From an uncultured Oxalobacteraceae bacterium (lineage in GTDB: Bacteria; Pseudomonadota; Gammaproteobacteria; Burkholderiales; Burkholderiaceae): DNA of 64,000 bases. Made by a program: the position numbers and the translations under genes. The notes below the pieces were generated by a model. The model was not told the DNA's origin and did no database searches. It saw only the letters and a list, made by a program, of their open reading frames with translations. The stretch spans positions 11,425-75,424 of the forward strand of contig CAMLIL010000015.1 in NCBI GenBank assembly GCA_946480015.1. The letters are read 5' to 3'. Below, one piece after another: positions 38,840 to 47,300 of the stretch. The stretch's first letter is position 1. Every line of letters begins with the position of its first letter.

Positions 38840-39053
38840 AAAATGTGGATAATGAAAAAAAGCCCTTGGTTTACCGGCACTTAGCTGAATTCTTGAGGTA
38901 TTACATGAGGTTGCTGCTGCGTCTCATGATTTTTTGATATGCAATATCGACGAAATGCATCCGGACCGCATGGCTGCTTTGGTCAGGCCGCTTTATTCCA
39001 TTTTCACGCGGGAAGCACGCTGAAAAGAAGGTGGCGGGAAGTAAAAAATCGTT

Positions 39054-39229
39054 ACTTATGCACAGAAGCGCATTAAAAAATGTGTTTTCCTGTCCACTAG
39101 GGCGGGATTTTTAAGTAGCTGATTTTAAAGATAAAATTTTCCCGGATTGGTCGCCGCGCGGCCCCAGGTTTGCGCTGCCTCAAATGCTGAGCTTACGGCT
39201 GAGCAGGTTGTTCACAAAGTTGTCCACAG
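39054..39229 (+). repeat. DnaA-box module, copy 2
   Basis: ACTTATGCACAGA (39054-39066) is identical to copy 1; the AT-rich block TTTTTAAGTAGCTGATTTT (about 39107-39125) and tandem boxes TTGTTCACAAAG, TTGTCCACAG (39208-39229) are near-matches. Copy 2 ends 63 bases before priA. Confidence 0.75.
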
Positions 39230-39292
39230 TTTGACCCGTCCGCTGGGGACAAGTGCGCAAGTGCTGCGATCCCGGCGATTTCTCGCTCAACA

Positions 39293-41323
39293 ATGGCTCA
39301 AATGGCGTACTGCATTCTCCACATCGCGCTCGATACTCCGCTCAATAGCTGCTTCGACTACCGCTGGCCGTGCGCGCCCGGCGAGGAGCCGTTGGCGGGC
39401 CAGCTGGCCCTGGTCAATTTCGGCAATCGCGAAGTGGTCGGACTCATCGTCGAGATCCGTGGGCATACCGAAGTCCCGCCCGACAAGCTGAAAAACGCGC
39501 TGGCCGTGCGCGGCCAGCTGGCGCCGCTGCCGCCCGCGTGGATCGAGCTGGCCGCGTTCGCCGCCGACTATTATCAGCGCCCGCTCGGCGAGGTGGCCCT
39601 GCCCGGCCTGCCGAAGAACCTGCGCGTTTTGACGACGGTGGCGCTGGACCGCGCGCTCAAGAAACTGGCCAAGCCGATGCCCGCGCACGACGCCACACCG
39701 GCCGGCATGCCGGCGCTGAACGGCGCGCAGCAGGAAGCGGCCGACGCCATCGGCGGCGCGCAAGGCTTTACGCCGCTGCTGCTGTACGGCGTGACCGGCA
39801 GCGGCAAGACCGAAGTGTATTTGCAGGCCTGCGCCCAGGTGCTGGCGCGCGAGGCGGACAGCCAGATCCTGATCCTGGTCCCCGAGATCAACCTGACCCC
39901 TCAGCTGGAAGGCAATATCCGCGCGCGCTTTCCCGGCGTGATGCTGGCCACCCTGCATAGCAGCCTGTCGGAAGGCGAACGCAGTTTGCACTGGCTGGCC
40001 GCGCACCAGGGCCAGGCCCGCATCGTGCTCGGCACGCGCCTGGCGATCCTGGCCTCGCTGCCGCACCTGAAGCTGATCGTCATCGACGAAGAGCACGACC
40101 CTTCGTACAAGCAGCAGGAAGGCTTGCGCTATTCGGCGCGCGACCTGGCCGTATGGCGCGCGCGCCAGCTCGGCATACCGGTGGTGCTGGGATCGGCCAC
40201 GCCGTCGCTGGAGAGCTGGCACCACGCCGGCTCCGGCCGCTACCGCAAGCTCGAACTGCGCGAGCGCGCCGTCAAGGACGCGGTGCTGCCGCGCGTGAAG
40301 CTGCTGGACATGGAGCGCGACAAGCCGGTCGACGGGCTCACCTCGCACCTGGTGGCGGCGCTGCGCCAGCGCCTCGAACGGGGCGAACAGTCGCTGCTGT
40401 TTTTGAACCGGCGCGGCTATGCGCCGGTGATCTGCTGCGAAGCCTGCGGCTGGATCAGCGACTGCACCCGCTGCACCTCGTTCATGGTGCTGCACAAACC
40501 CGAACACCGGCTGCGCTGCCACCACTGCAGCCTGGAGATGCGCATTCCGCGCCATTGCCCGACCTGCGGCAACGTCGACCTGCAGCCACTGGGACGCGGC
40601 ACCCAGCGGGTCGAGGAAGGCTTGCAGCAGATGTTCCCGCAGGCGCGCATCCTGCGCATCGACGCCGACTCGACGCGCCTGAAGGGCAGTGCGCAGGCGG
40701 CCTTCGATACGGTGCACCGGGGCGAGGTCGATATCCTGATCGGCACCCAGATGGTCGCCAAGGGACACGACTTCAAGAAGCTGACCCTGGTCGGCATCCT
40801 CAATCCCGATACCGCGCTGTTCTCGCAGGATTACCGCGCCAGCGAGCGCCTGTTCGCCCAGCTGATGCAGGTGGCCGGGCGGGCCGGGCGGGCCGCGCGC
40901 AACGAGGGCGGCAGCGCCAGCGAAGTGCTGATCCAGTCGCGCTATGTGGCCCATCCGCTGTATGCGGCGCTGGTGCGGCACGATTACGACAGTTTCGCCA
41001 GCTCCCTTCTGGCCGAGCGCCGCCAGGCCGGGCTGCCGCCTTACATGTATCAGGCGCTGCTGCGCGCCGAAGCGCGCGAGCTGGCCATCGCCATCGAATT
41101 TCTGGAAGCGGCGCGCGACTGCATCGAGCAGGATGGCATCACCATCAACGATCCGATCCCGATGACCATGACGCGCGTGCACAACGTCGACCGTGCGCAG
41201 CTGCTGGTGGAAAGCGCTTCGCGCCCGGCCCTGCAAGCATTCCTGAAAGAGTGGCTGGCGCGCCTGCGCGAGATGAAGAGCCGGGTCAAGTGGTCGCTGG
41301 AAGTGGACCCGCTGGATATTTGA
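39293..41323 (+). CDS. priA: PriA, primosomal replication-restart helicase
   Basis: 676 residues, a little shorter than the 730-residue E. coli protein. Walker A GVTGSGKTEVY, DEEHDPSYKQQ (DEXH box), and the two zinc-binding clusters CCEACGWISDCTRC and CHHCSLEMRIPRHCPTC are all present, followed by helicase motifs GTQMVAKGHDF and QVAGRAGR. The N-terminal DNA-binding domain begins ILHIALDTPLN. An alternative start is the ATG at 39302. No clear ribosome binding site. Confidence 0.97.
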   Translation: MAQMAYCILHIALDTPLNSCFDYRWPCAPGEEPLAGQLALVNFGNREVVGLIVEIRGHTEVPPDKLKNALAVRGQLAPLPPAWIELAAFAADYYQRPLGEVALPGLPKNLRVLTTVALDRALKKLAKPMPAHDATPAGMPALNGAQQEAADAIGGAQGFTPLLLYGVTGSGKTEVYLQACAQVLAREADSQILILVPEINLTPQLEGNIRARFPGVMLATLHSSLSEGERSLHWLAAHQGQARIVLGTRLAILASLPHLKLIVIDEEHDPSYKQQEGLRYSARDLAVWRARQLGIPVVLGSATPSLESWHHAGSGRYRKLELRERAVKDAVLPRVKLLDMERDKPVDGLTSHLVAALRQRLERGEQSLLFLNRRGYAPVICCEACGWISDCTRCTSFMVLHKPEHRLRCHHCSLEMRIPRHCPTCGNVDLQPLGRGTQRVEEGLQQMFPQARILRIDADSTRLKGSAQAAFDTVHRGEVDILIGTQMVAKGHDFKKLTLVGILNPDTALFSQDYRASERLFAQLMQVAGRAGRAARNEGGSASEVLIQSRYVAHPLYAALVRHDYDSFASSLLAERRQAGLPPYMYQALLRAEARELAIAIEFLEAARDCIEQDGITINDPIPMTMTRVHNVDRAQLLVESASRPALQAFLKEWLARLREMKSRVKWSLEVDPLDI

Positions 41324-41325
41324 CT

Positions 41326-41473
41326 GCGGTGGCTGACAGAACGCCTTGTCGGTCAGCAGCAGGAAGCCACGAGCATCCTCCAGCTTGTAGATCAGGCGCA
41401 TGACGTCATCCATGCGCTCCCAGTTTTGCGCGGTATCGAGGTGAGCCACTGGCGATGGAGGGTAGTTCTTCAT
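41326..41473 (-). pseudogene. Possible 5' remnant of a small gene beside priA
   Basis: An ATG at 41473 with GGGGT upstream opens a protein-like stretch (KNYPPSPVAHLD, ERMDDVMRLIYKLEDARGF) that keeps protein-like composition for about 45 codons and then runs antisense into priA without a stop. It may be the start of a gene whose 3' end was lost. I do not recognise the family. Confidence 0.3.
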
Positions 41474-41644
41474 TGTGCACCCCAGCAGCTTCTTGAGTGC
41501 AGCGACCGGCCATGCCAATCTGCTATTGATACGGATAGTCCGCAGAGTAGTCACTACACCAATCAGCACCAGAAAGCGAAAGGATCTTTCCGCTTTACAG
41601 TAATGCAACCAAGCGAATCACCCTGTCGCGATTTAACTTGGAAA

Positions 41645-41749
41645 CATCCTGTGCAAGCAATTATTACTTACAGGATGATTGTAGGCAATGATCAATAAAA
41701 ATGTCAACAGTGAAATATTTTTATGAGGATCATAATAGACATTGTTGAC
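41645..41749. promoter_or_regulatory. Two inverted repeats upstream of the 658-residue gene
   Basis: CATCCTGT / ACAGGATG (41645-41652 and 41670-41677, perfect 8-bp arms, 17-base spacer) and GTCAACA / TGTTGAC (41703-41709 and 41743-41749, 33-base spacer). The region is AT-rich and holds the promoter of the downstream gene. They look like operator sites for a dimeric regulator; the first could instead be a weak terminator. The rest of the 510-base priA-to-nuclease gap shows only the gene remnant listed separately. Confidence 0.45.
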
Positions 41750-41833
41750 GCAAGTCGAGATGGTTGGGCTAAATGAAACACATACCCGGCACTGCATAGT
41801 AGGAATCTTTAAACCGAATAGAGGAAGGGTTTC

Positions 41834-43810
41834 GTGAGTAAGTTTTATGACAAAGTTAAACGCGGCGGCGTGGTTGGTCCCCGCAAGCGGGGCTTCACTT
41901 TAGAAGATTGGTGGAAAGCGTATGATGAATTAGCGTCCGAGGATAAGCGCGATACGCTCTTGTACATATCAGGAAAGCATATTCACACAAAGCTATCGGC
42001 TATACGCAATACGCTTGCCCAATCTTCGTTGTCTAGTCTATCTAAAACAACTCGCACTAAGGCACTCATTTCAGCAGCCAATCATCAGCTTGAAAGCATG
42101 GAGCTACAGATAAGGCGACGGACTGAGGAGGATGCAGGCAGCGGCACTGCAACATTGGATATTAGAACTTTAGCGAGCACCCAACTTACACTAGCTAATG
42201 GCAAAAGCTACAACGTAGAGGCCGTGCTCGGCGGAATGCTAGATGGTGTGGTGATTCCAATAAGAGCAGCGCTTGCGACAGGGCGCAGCGACGTAGACGA
42301 CAGTTTTGATGCCGTCAATTGGGGTCACGTCTCGCATGAGATTAACCTTGGTATGCTCTACGACCAAACTGAGAATTTGTGGGAAGATTGTATCTGGAAC
42401 ACCTACATAATAGGAGGTGCACGCGAAAACATTCTGGCGATGCCCCTTGATCTGGACGCAAAACTCGGTACGCACGCTGCGGCCGCCCGAAAACTTGCGT
42501 TGGGGATTGAGTCGTTCTCTTATGCCAGACAAGCTATTCAGCTACTAGGCATTCGCGCACTCCCGACAAGAATCAAGGAAGTGCTTGCGGTAGTGAACGA
42601 AGGCGGCCAACAGCAGATTCAACTAGGGCGCAACGAACTCGCCCCCCATAGCCAAACTATGCTGTTTGCGTTACGAACAATGGCATGTCCTCCATATTAC
42701 GACTCTTTGATAGATCAAAAACAGTCAGGCCTCGGAGGAGCTAGCCTTTCGCAGTTGTTTGACGTATGGATGCTGGTTTCTCAAGCAGCAACCCGTTTAT
42801 GGGAGGAAACTTCATCAGCTTATTTGCCAGAACTGCCGCCCCTGACAGATGAAGTATGTAACATGCAGGATTACATTCCTTTTTTCGATATCGATGTACT
42901 CATCAAGGCAGCGCATGAGGCTACAGGAGTTCCGGTCACGCAAGTAAAGGCTGTTATTGACTTTCTGACTTTTCAGGGGGAAAGGAATCAAGAATTCTTC
43001 ACACAACCTTTAGTGTTTACAGGGGAGAAGTCAAAGTTGTACCCCATCTTCGGCGCGATAGCTATGGCGCCAAATTTGCGATATGTGCTTGAATGCTGGA
43101 TGGCTCAGCTAAAGGTAAAGCTCGATGAACGAGGGTTAGTGTTCGAAGCCCACATTCGTTCTGAAATCGCCGAAGCGATCAAAGGTTCGCCAATGTTGTC
43201 GAAGCTAGCAAAATTCATATCGGAGGATTACACATTTAGATGTAAGGATGGGGCATTTGGACAAATCGATGCAATATTTTGCATTGGCTCACACGTCTTT
43301 GTCCTTGAAGCGAAATGCATTCTAGAGCCAACCGACTCAACATCCATAGGGACACATCGTCTTGCCATTGAACATGCCGCCGAACAAGCGAGAACTCGCG
43401 TAAAATTAATTGACCAGCATCGCGAAGAATTTCGAGCTGACGTAAAGCAATTTGGCTGGAGCCTTCCGTCTCATTTCCACATTCATCCGCTTATCGCTGT
43501 GAGTACGATTGCTCATGTAGGCGTTCCTTTGGATGGAGTTCCGGTCGTAGACGAGTACGTTTTGCGTAAATTCTTTGCAGGAGGTTATGAGGACGTCGGC
43601 CTAGACACAAGTGATTTTTCTGTCGCTGAACGCATTTTCAGGCCGTTTTATGCCGATGCAACAGAAGCCGAAGCAAGTGCAGCTGATTATTTCAAGCAGC
43701 CACCACAGTTACTGCAGTATTCGGACGCTCTACGGCTTCGAGACGTCCCGATATATGCGGCGGCTGAGGATGATTGGAGCGGTATGTTAGTCGACTATGA
43801 ACAAAGTTAG
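41834..43810 (+). CDS. Unknown island protein with PD-(D/E)XK nuclease-like signature
   Basis: 658 residues from a GTG start with GAGGAAGG 7 bases upstream. I do not recognise the family. Near the C-terminus, FGQIDAIF followed 13 residues later by FVLEAKC gives Asp479, Glu492 and Lys494, the D...E-x-K pattern of restriction-like nucleases, with predicted strands on both sides. The first 450 residues look helical. Base composition is more AT-rich than the flanking chromosome, indicating transfer. A role in DNA defence is possible but unproven. Confidence 0.75.
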   Translation: MSKFYDKVKRGGVVGPRKRGFTLEDWWKAYDELASEDKRDTLLYISGKHIHTKLSAIRNTLAQSSLSSLSKTTRTKALISAANHQLESMELQIRRRTEEDAGSGTATLDIRTLASTQLTLANGKSYNVEAVLGGMLDGVVIPIRAALATGRSDVDDSFDAVNWGHVSHEINLGMLYDQTENLWEDCIWNTYIIGGARENILAMPLDLDAKLGTHAAAARKLALGIESFSYARQAIQLLGIRALPTRIKEVLAVVNEGGQQQIQLGRNELAPHSQTMLFALRTMACPPYYDSLIDQKQSGLGGASLSQLFDVWMLVSQAATRLWEETSSAYLPELPPLTDEVCNMQDYIPFFDIDVLIKAAHEATGVPVTQVKAVIDFLTFQGERNQEFFTQPLVFTGEKSKLYPIFGAIAMAPNLRYVLECWMAQLKVKLDERGLVFEAHIRSEIAEAIKGSPMLSKLAKFISEDYTFRCKDGAFGQIDAIFCIGSHVFVLEAKCILEPTDSTSIGTHRLAIEHAAEQARTRVKLIDQHREEFRADVKQFGWSLPSHFHIHPLIAVSTIAHVGVPLDGVPVVDEYVLRKFFAGGYEDVGLDTSDFSVAERIFRPFYADATEAEASAADYFKQPPQLLQYSDALRLRDVPIYAAAEDDWSGMLVDYEQS

Positions 43811-43930
43811 GCGAATCCGCAATTAGGGAACGAGGTCGCCGCATAAAGCCGCCGCTAAATTGACTACCAATCGCACTACCTTTCGAAAACGTCTTACATC
43901 CGCCCTTACATAGGACATAAAAACAACAAA

Positions 43931-43953
43931 GCCCGGTCCATTGGACCTGGCTA
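43931..43953 (-). terminator. Terminator downstream of the tRNA fragment
   Basis: On the minus strand AGCCAGGTCC, loop AAT, GGACCGGGCT followed by TTGTTGTTTT. This is the expected terminator of the tRNA whose 3' half lies just upstream. Confidence 0.6.
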
Positions 43954-43969
43954 AGTTATTGATTTTATT

Positions 43970-44019
43970 GGTAGGCCCTCTCGGAGTCGAACCGCGCACC
44001 AAAGGATTATGAGTCCGTT
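43970..44019 (-). pseudogene. Stranded 3' half of a tRNA-Ile(CAU)-type gene
   Basis: On the minus strand the sequence reads anticodon arm GGACTCATAATCC (CAU in the loop), variable loop TTTGGT, T-loop GGTTCGACTCC and acceptor end AGGGCCTACCA with CCA. The 5' half (acceptor strand and D arm) is absent beyond the anticodon stem. Such 3' fragments arise when an integrative element inserts in a tRNA gene. A tRNA-Met assignment is less likely given the acceptor stem. Confidence 0.65.
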
Positions 44020-44025
44020 AAACAA
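44003..44025 (+). repeat. Candidate attachment repeat, left copy
   Basis: 23 bases matching 50548-50570 at 21 of 23 positions in the same orientation. The two differences are complementary changes in the anticodon stem, so both copies keep the hairpin around TTATGAG. Could mark the ends of a 6.5-kb insertion. Confidence 0.45.
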
Positions 44026-44173
44026 AAGGCTGGAAACCAAAGCAAGTCTTTGAATTTAAAACAAATTCCTTGCCATCCGCCGCTAAAAATAGCGTACAGG
44101 CAGGACCAGAATTGGACCAGATAGCTGGCGGCAGACCGGACGGTGAACGGACACCGGCCTACAGCCAGCCACT

Positions 44174-44536
44174 TTAGTCTTCGGTATTTGTGGACGGGTC
44201 GCTCAGATCCAAGATCAAGCCGTGGCTCTCCGCACCCCCAACAAGGCGATCGTGCTCATACTGATCAGGATTCAGACTTACTGAAAAGCCGCGCTTCCTC
44301 ATTTCGGTTAACGACCGCGCGTTAGCTTCGTCGCCAAAATCGCCCGGCTTGCGCACATATTCTGAGACCACATGCTCAGCATGGTCAACGATTTTCTGAT
44401 CCTTGACTGACAAACTCTGATACAAATATGGCGAATTAACAGCGTCCCCTTCGAAGTCTCCCTCCGGGATCGTAATATTTTTGAAAGCTTGAAGAGCCTC
44501 TGTGACATCATTAATTGTAGGCTTAGGTAAGAACAT
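44174..44536 (-). CDS. Unknown 120-residue island protein
   Basis: Start ATG at 44536 has AAAGGAA 7 bases upstream. Acidic protein with helical segments (NDVTEALQAFKNI; VKDQKIVDHAEHVVSEYVR). I recognise no family. Same direction as the next upstream gene (44609-45655), 72 bases away, so they may be co-transcribed. AT-rich codon use compared with the core genome. Confidence 0.6.
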   Translation of the reverse strand: MFLPKPTINDVTEALQAFKNITIPEGDFEGDAVNSPYLYQSLSVKDQKIVDHAEHVVSEYVRKPGDFGDEANARSLTEMRKRGFSVSLNPDQYEHDRLVGGAESHGLILDLSDPSTNTED

Positions 44537-44608
44537 GGAAATTCCTTTCGGTTAAACATTGCGCATGATTGGTTAGGGCTTGCGGCTCGGTGCAGTTACA
44601 GGACGTCA

Positions 44609-45655
44609 TTAAAATGCATCTTGGGAAAATTTCTTGGTAACTGGATCAAACCCCCGCTCAACAGCAATCTCAAAATAGTGCGCCGCCATCGCCATGTCAG
44701 GCGGGATTACGCCTGAGAACTCATCCTGAGCCATACCGGGTTTAAGAGGCAAATAATAGTGAGAGGTAATCAACGCAGCTGGGCCGCTTCCGTACTTGGC
44801 GGCGTCGTGGTAGGATTTGAAGGCGAACAATCGCTCCCCATGCAAATCACTCTCTGCGTACAGTTGCCCCTGCAAAGTGTAAAAATCAACGCGGCTTTCA
44901 TCCTCCAAGAAAACATCGTCGCCCGCATCCAAGGCTTTGGCGACAAATTTACAAAGACTTTTAGCGCGCACCAAGTTTTGTTCAGCCCCCCATCCGTTGC
45001 GCAAGGCTCTTGCCAAATTGACCTTGACATAGTGAAGAGGGGTCTCACTCAGCATCTCCAGCAAAGCTACGCCAAGTTTGGCACGAGGTCCGGTCTTTTG
45101 ATTTACCAAGCGAATAGCCAGAGGGCCGATGTACAGTGGCAGCGCCTTGTTGGTAGGCCCGATGCTAGCTTTAATTGCGCAGCGAAACAATTCCAAGTCA
45201 TCTTCGGTAGGCAACTCGCCCACGAGCTCATACATAAGAAGCAAGAAAAATGCTTGAAGAGGGACCCCCGCATTCCGCAGCTCATTGATCTTGTCAACGT
45301 CCAAGGCAGGGCTTTGTGGTCTTGCAGCGGTGGGCTGCCAATTCGCAATGAGCTCATCTACACGTTCTAACTGGACATCGTGCTTCAGGCTGTACTCGGT
45401 CAAGCGCCTGGCCTCGCGCTCGCGGCGATCCCTCAATTCAGACGCTGTACATTCTTCATCCCAGGACGACTCTGGAAAATCAGAAAGACCGACGTTAGCA
45501 GACCAAGTACGGTAGTCCACTTCAGCTAAAACATAGCTGGTCGCATCTTTGAAATTAAAAGTGTCAGGGACTGAAGTGCCCTGTGCTGACAAACATTCGC
45601 GGAGACGCTTCGATATACGCGCGAATAGAGTTTTTGACTTAATGTTGAATTTCAT
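44609..45655 (-). CDS. Unknown 348-residue island protein with Sel1/TPR-like C-terminus
   Basis: Start ATG at 45655 with GGGAG 6 bases upstream. The C-terminal part has helix-pair segments AFKSYHDAAKYGSGPAAL and MAAHYFEIAVERGFDP that resemble Sel1-type repeats; the N-terminal 120 residues are charged and probably coiled. No catalytic motif visible. Located downstream of the reverse transcriptase in the same direction. Confidence 0.65.
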   Translation of the reverse strand: MKFNIKSKTLFARISKRLRECLSAQGTSVPDTFNFKDATSYVLAEVDYRTWSANVGLSDFPESSWDEECTASELRDRREREARRLTEYSLKHDVQLERVDELIANWQPTAARPQSPALDVDKINELRNAGVPLQAFFLLLMYELVGELPTEDDLELFRCAIKASIGPTNKALPLYIGPLAIRLVNQKTGPRAKLGVALLEMLSETPLHYVKVNLARALRNGWGAEQNLVRAKSLCKFVAKALDAGDDVFLEDESRVDFYTLQGQLYAESDLHGERLFAFKSYHDAAKYGSGPAALITSHYYLPLKPGMAQDEFSGVIPPDMAMAAHYFEIAVERGFDPVTKKFSQDAF

Positions 45656-45904
45656 ATCGGCTCCCGGCGGGCAAGCATAGGCAGCCCGCCAAAAAAGTTA
45701 AGGCGGGGAATGCACGCTTTAGCCGCGAGGCCGAGGGTGGTGATTGAATTACCCTACAAAAATCGTACCACGGGCGCCCCTCCGGCGTCAATTACAACCT
45801 TAGCGAGGTGACAGTACACGGGGCAAAATGTGCTTCCGAATCAGTCAGACATCTTGACATCGGCAGCAGCCTGCATGCCGACCGATGATTATGCAATGGG
45901 TCGG

Positions 45905-47110
45905 CTAGGACTTACGGGGCAAGCCTAAAAAAGCTCTTGCATCCGCACCGATTTCCGAGAGCTTGATCCCCAAGCCCGTTCCATAGACCGTACGTAACGC
46001 CTTGTGTTCCGCCTTTCGCAACTCAAGCTGCACGTCGTCAATGTTCGCGCACATGTCATAAGCGCCAAGGTAGCCGTCCCGCTTGGCTGCAATGGTCTGC
46101 CCTAGTGTGCGAAGCGTGATGTTCCTACTGAGCAGCTGCTTGATGTTGCTAAAGCCAAGCAGCTCCTGCTTCAGACGCAGCAGCTGGGCATCTGCCAACC
46201 TCAACTCATAGCCAGCCGCCGCCGGCGCAAGCTCTAGCCCAAGGAACTCAGCTGGATGATGAGGAGAATAAATCACCGATTTGGACCCTGGGCCGAGAGC
46301 CGGAACGTCTAAGCCGATTTTGTTGAACTCACTTTTGCAAAAAGCTGCGACCTGATTGCATTCGCTTTCGTCCCTGCAAAGGAAGATCAAATCGTCGGCA
46401 TACCGAACAGCACTAGCGCCTGATTGCTCAACTTTTTGGTCGAAATCGACCAAGAGCAGATTCGAGAAGAACGGAGACAGAGGCATCCCTTGCCGTACCC
46501 CCAGCCCACGCTTAATTCCGAGCTTGGCGATGTCGGCAGCGACTGCTCGACTGGGCGAATCAACTTCACATTCCAACGCGGTGAACAGCAAGACATGCAA
46601 CGACCGCTCCTTAATCAGCTTCTTGATGGCATTTTGCAGATCAGCACGTGGGATTGAATCGAAGAATGCGGTAATGTCGGTTTTGTATACCCAGGATCTC
46701 TCGCGGCGCGATGCGCAAGCGATATCTGCCGCCATGTGAACACTGCGCCCTTTGATAAACCCGAAGCTGATGTTATTCGCCAGCTTCACGGCATACCTAT
46801 CTCCGAGGTACGCGGCCAACGCACCTTGAACGATCCGATCCCGTACGGTCGGAACGCAAATCAAGCGCTTTTTGCCACTCGGTTTAGGGACCAAGTACGG
46901 CTTCAAAGGTGAAAATGAAAACTTGCGCTCACGGATGTCGCGAGCCAGACGAACCAGATGGCCCTTTGCATCAAGATGGAAGTCATTGATCGACTGGCCA
47001 TCGACACCAGTGGTGTTGCGAGACAGGAGTTTTGTTTTCTTGTAGAGATGCTTCCACACAGCACTGAGCGTCGCGTGGGAAAGTACTTGGTCGTATGCAG
47101 TCGAGCCCAT
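45905..47110 (-). CDS. Stand-alone group-II-like reverse transcriptase
   Basis: 401 residues from the ATG at 47110; an open frame reaching 47215 is rejected because its first 20 codons lie in a duplicated repeat. Motifs in order: TTGVDGQSI, PKPSGKKRLICVPTVRDRIVQ, FGFIKGRSVH, YKTDITAFFDS, RQGMPLSPFFSN and the active site RYADDLIFLC (Asp pair near 239-240). QG-x3-SP excludes diversity-generating retroelement enzymes, and no maturase or HNH domain follows, so it is not a normal group II intron protein. The retron VTG signature is not seen. It could be a defence-associated reverse transcriptase. Confidence 0.9.
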   Translation of the reverse strand: MGSTAYDQVLSHATLSAVWKHLYKKTKLLSRNTTGVDGQSINDFHLDAKGHLVRLARDIRERKFSFSPLKPYLVPKPSGKKRLICVPTVRDRIVQGALAAYLGDRYAVKLANNISFGFIKGRSVHMAADIACASRRERSWVYKTDITAFFDSIPRADLQNAIKKLIKERSLHVLLFTALECEVDSPSRAVAADIAKLGIKRGLGVRQGMPLSPFFSNLLLVDFDQKVEQSGASAVRYADDLIFLCRDESECNQVAAFCKSEFNKIGLDVPALGPGSKSVIYSPHHPAEFLGLELAPAAAGYELRLADAQLLRLKQELLGFSNIKQLLSRNITLRTLGQTIAAKRDGYLGAYDMCANIDDVQLELRKAEHKALRTVYGTGLGIKLSEIGADARAFLGLPRKS

Positions 47111-47160
47111 TTCAGGTGTGCCGCTGGCGTTGACCCCCCCCGAGCCAGCGGAAAAAGCCA

Positions 47161-47300
47161 CCGTCGGCAGAGTCTTGGCTGAGAGCCTCTTGCGAGTCGT
47201 CCAAGCCGCTGACACCGCCGCTAACGCTCACGCGATTGCTCGCCTTTGCGCCATTTTGCCGCATGGTAACGTGCAGCGCAACCTGCATAGATGCATGAGG
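47161..47300. repeat. 140-bp direct repeat, copy A (upstream of the reverse transcriptase)
   Basis: Matches 47569-47708 at 138 of 140 positions, offset 408. The two differences (47256, 47257) are both A on the minus strand in this copy and C/T in copy B. It ends with the palindromic TGCATAGATGCA. Confidence 0.9.

Larger units (their letters stand above)
38580..39292. other. AT-rich intergenic region with DnaA-box cluster (origin-like or DnaA-control element)
   Basis: 713 bases without a credible gene. Perfect DnaA boxes TTATNCACA occur at 38654-38662, 38830-38838, 39056-39064 and, inverted, 38844-38852. One-mismatch boxes are TTGTCCACA at 38818-38826 and 39220-39228, and TTGTTCACA at 39208-39216. 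AT-rich tracts lie at 38715-38756 and 39106-39140. The whole pattern is present twice (38652-38839 and 39054-39229). Next to priA, a primosome gene. It could be an origin, a DnaA titration site, or DnaA-controlled promoter; sequence alone does not decide. Confidence 0.75.
43811..44173. other. Gap between the nuclease-like gene and island genes
   Basis: 363 bases without a gene. Contains the minus-strand terminator and tRNA fragment listed next. The stretch 44026-44170 carries two copies of GGACCAGA, reminiscent of sequence beside tRNA-targeting integrases, but no integrase gene is present. Confidence 0.5.

Noticed and set aside
38728..38937. 69-codon open frame in the hemE-priA gap
   Set aside because: It runs across DnaA boxes and AT-rich repeats, has no ribosome binding site, and its composition reflects the AT-rich DNA.
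47111..47215. N-terminal extension of the reverse transcriptase from an ATG at 47215
   Set aside because: The extra codons lie mainly in a 140-bp repeat that also occurs away from the gene, and they do not resemble any reverse transcriptase start.
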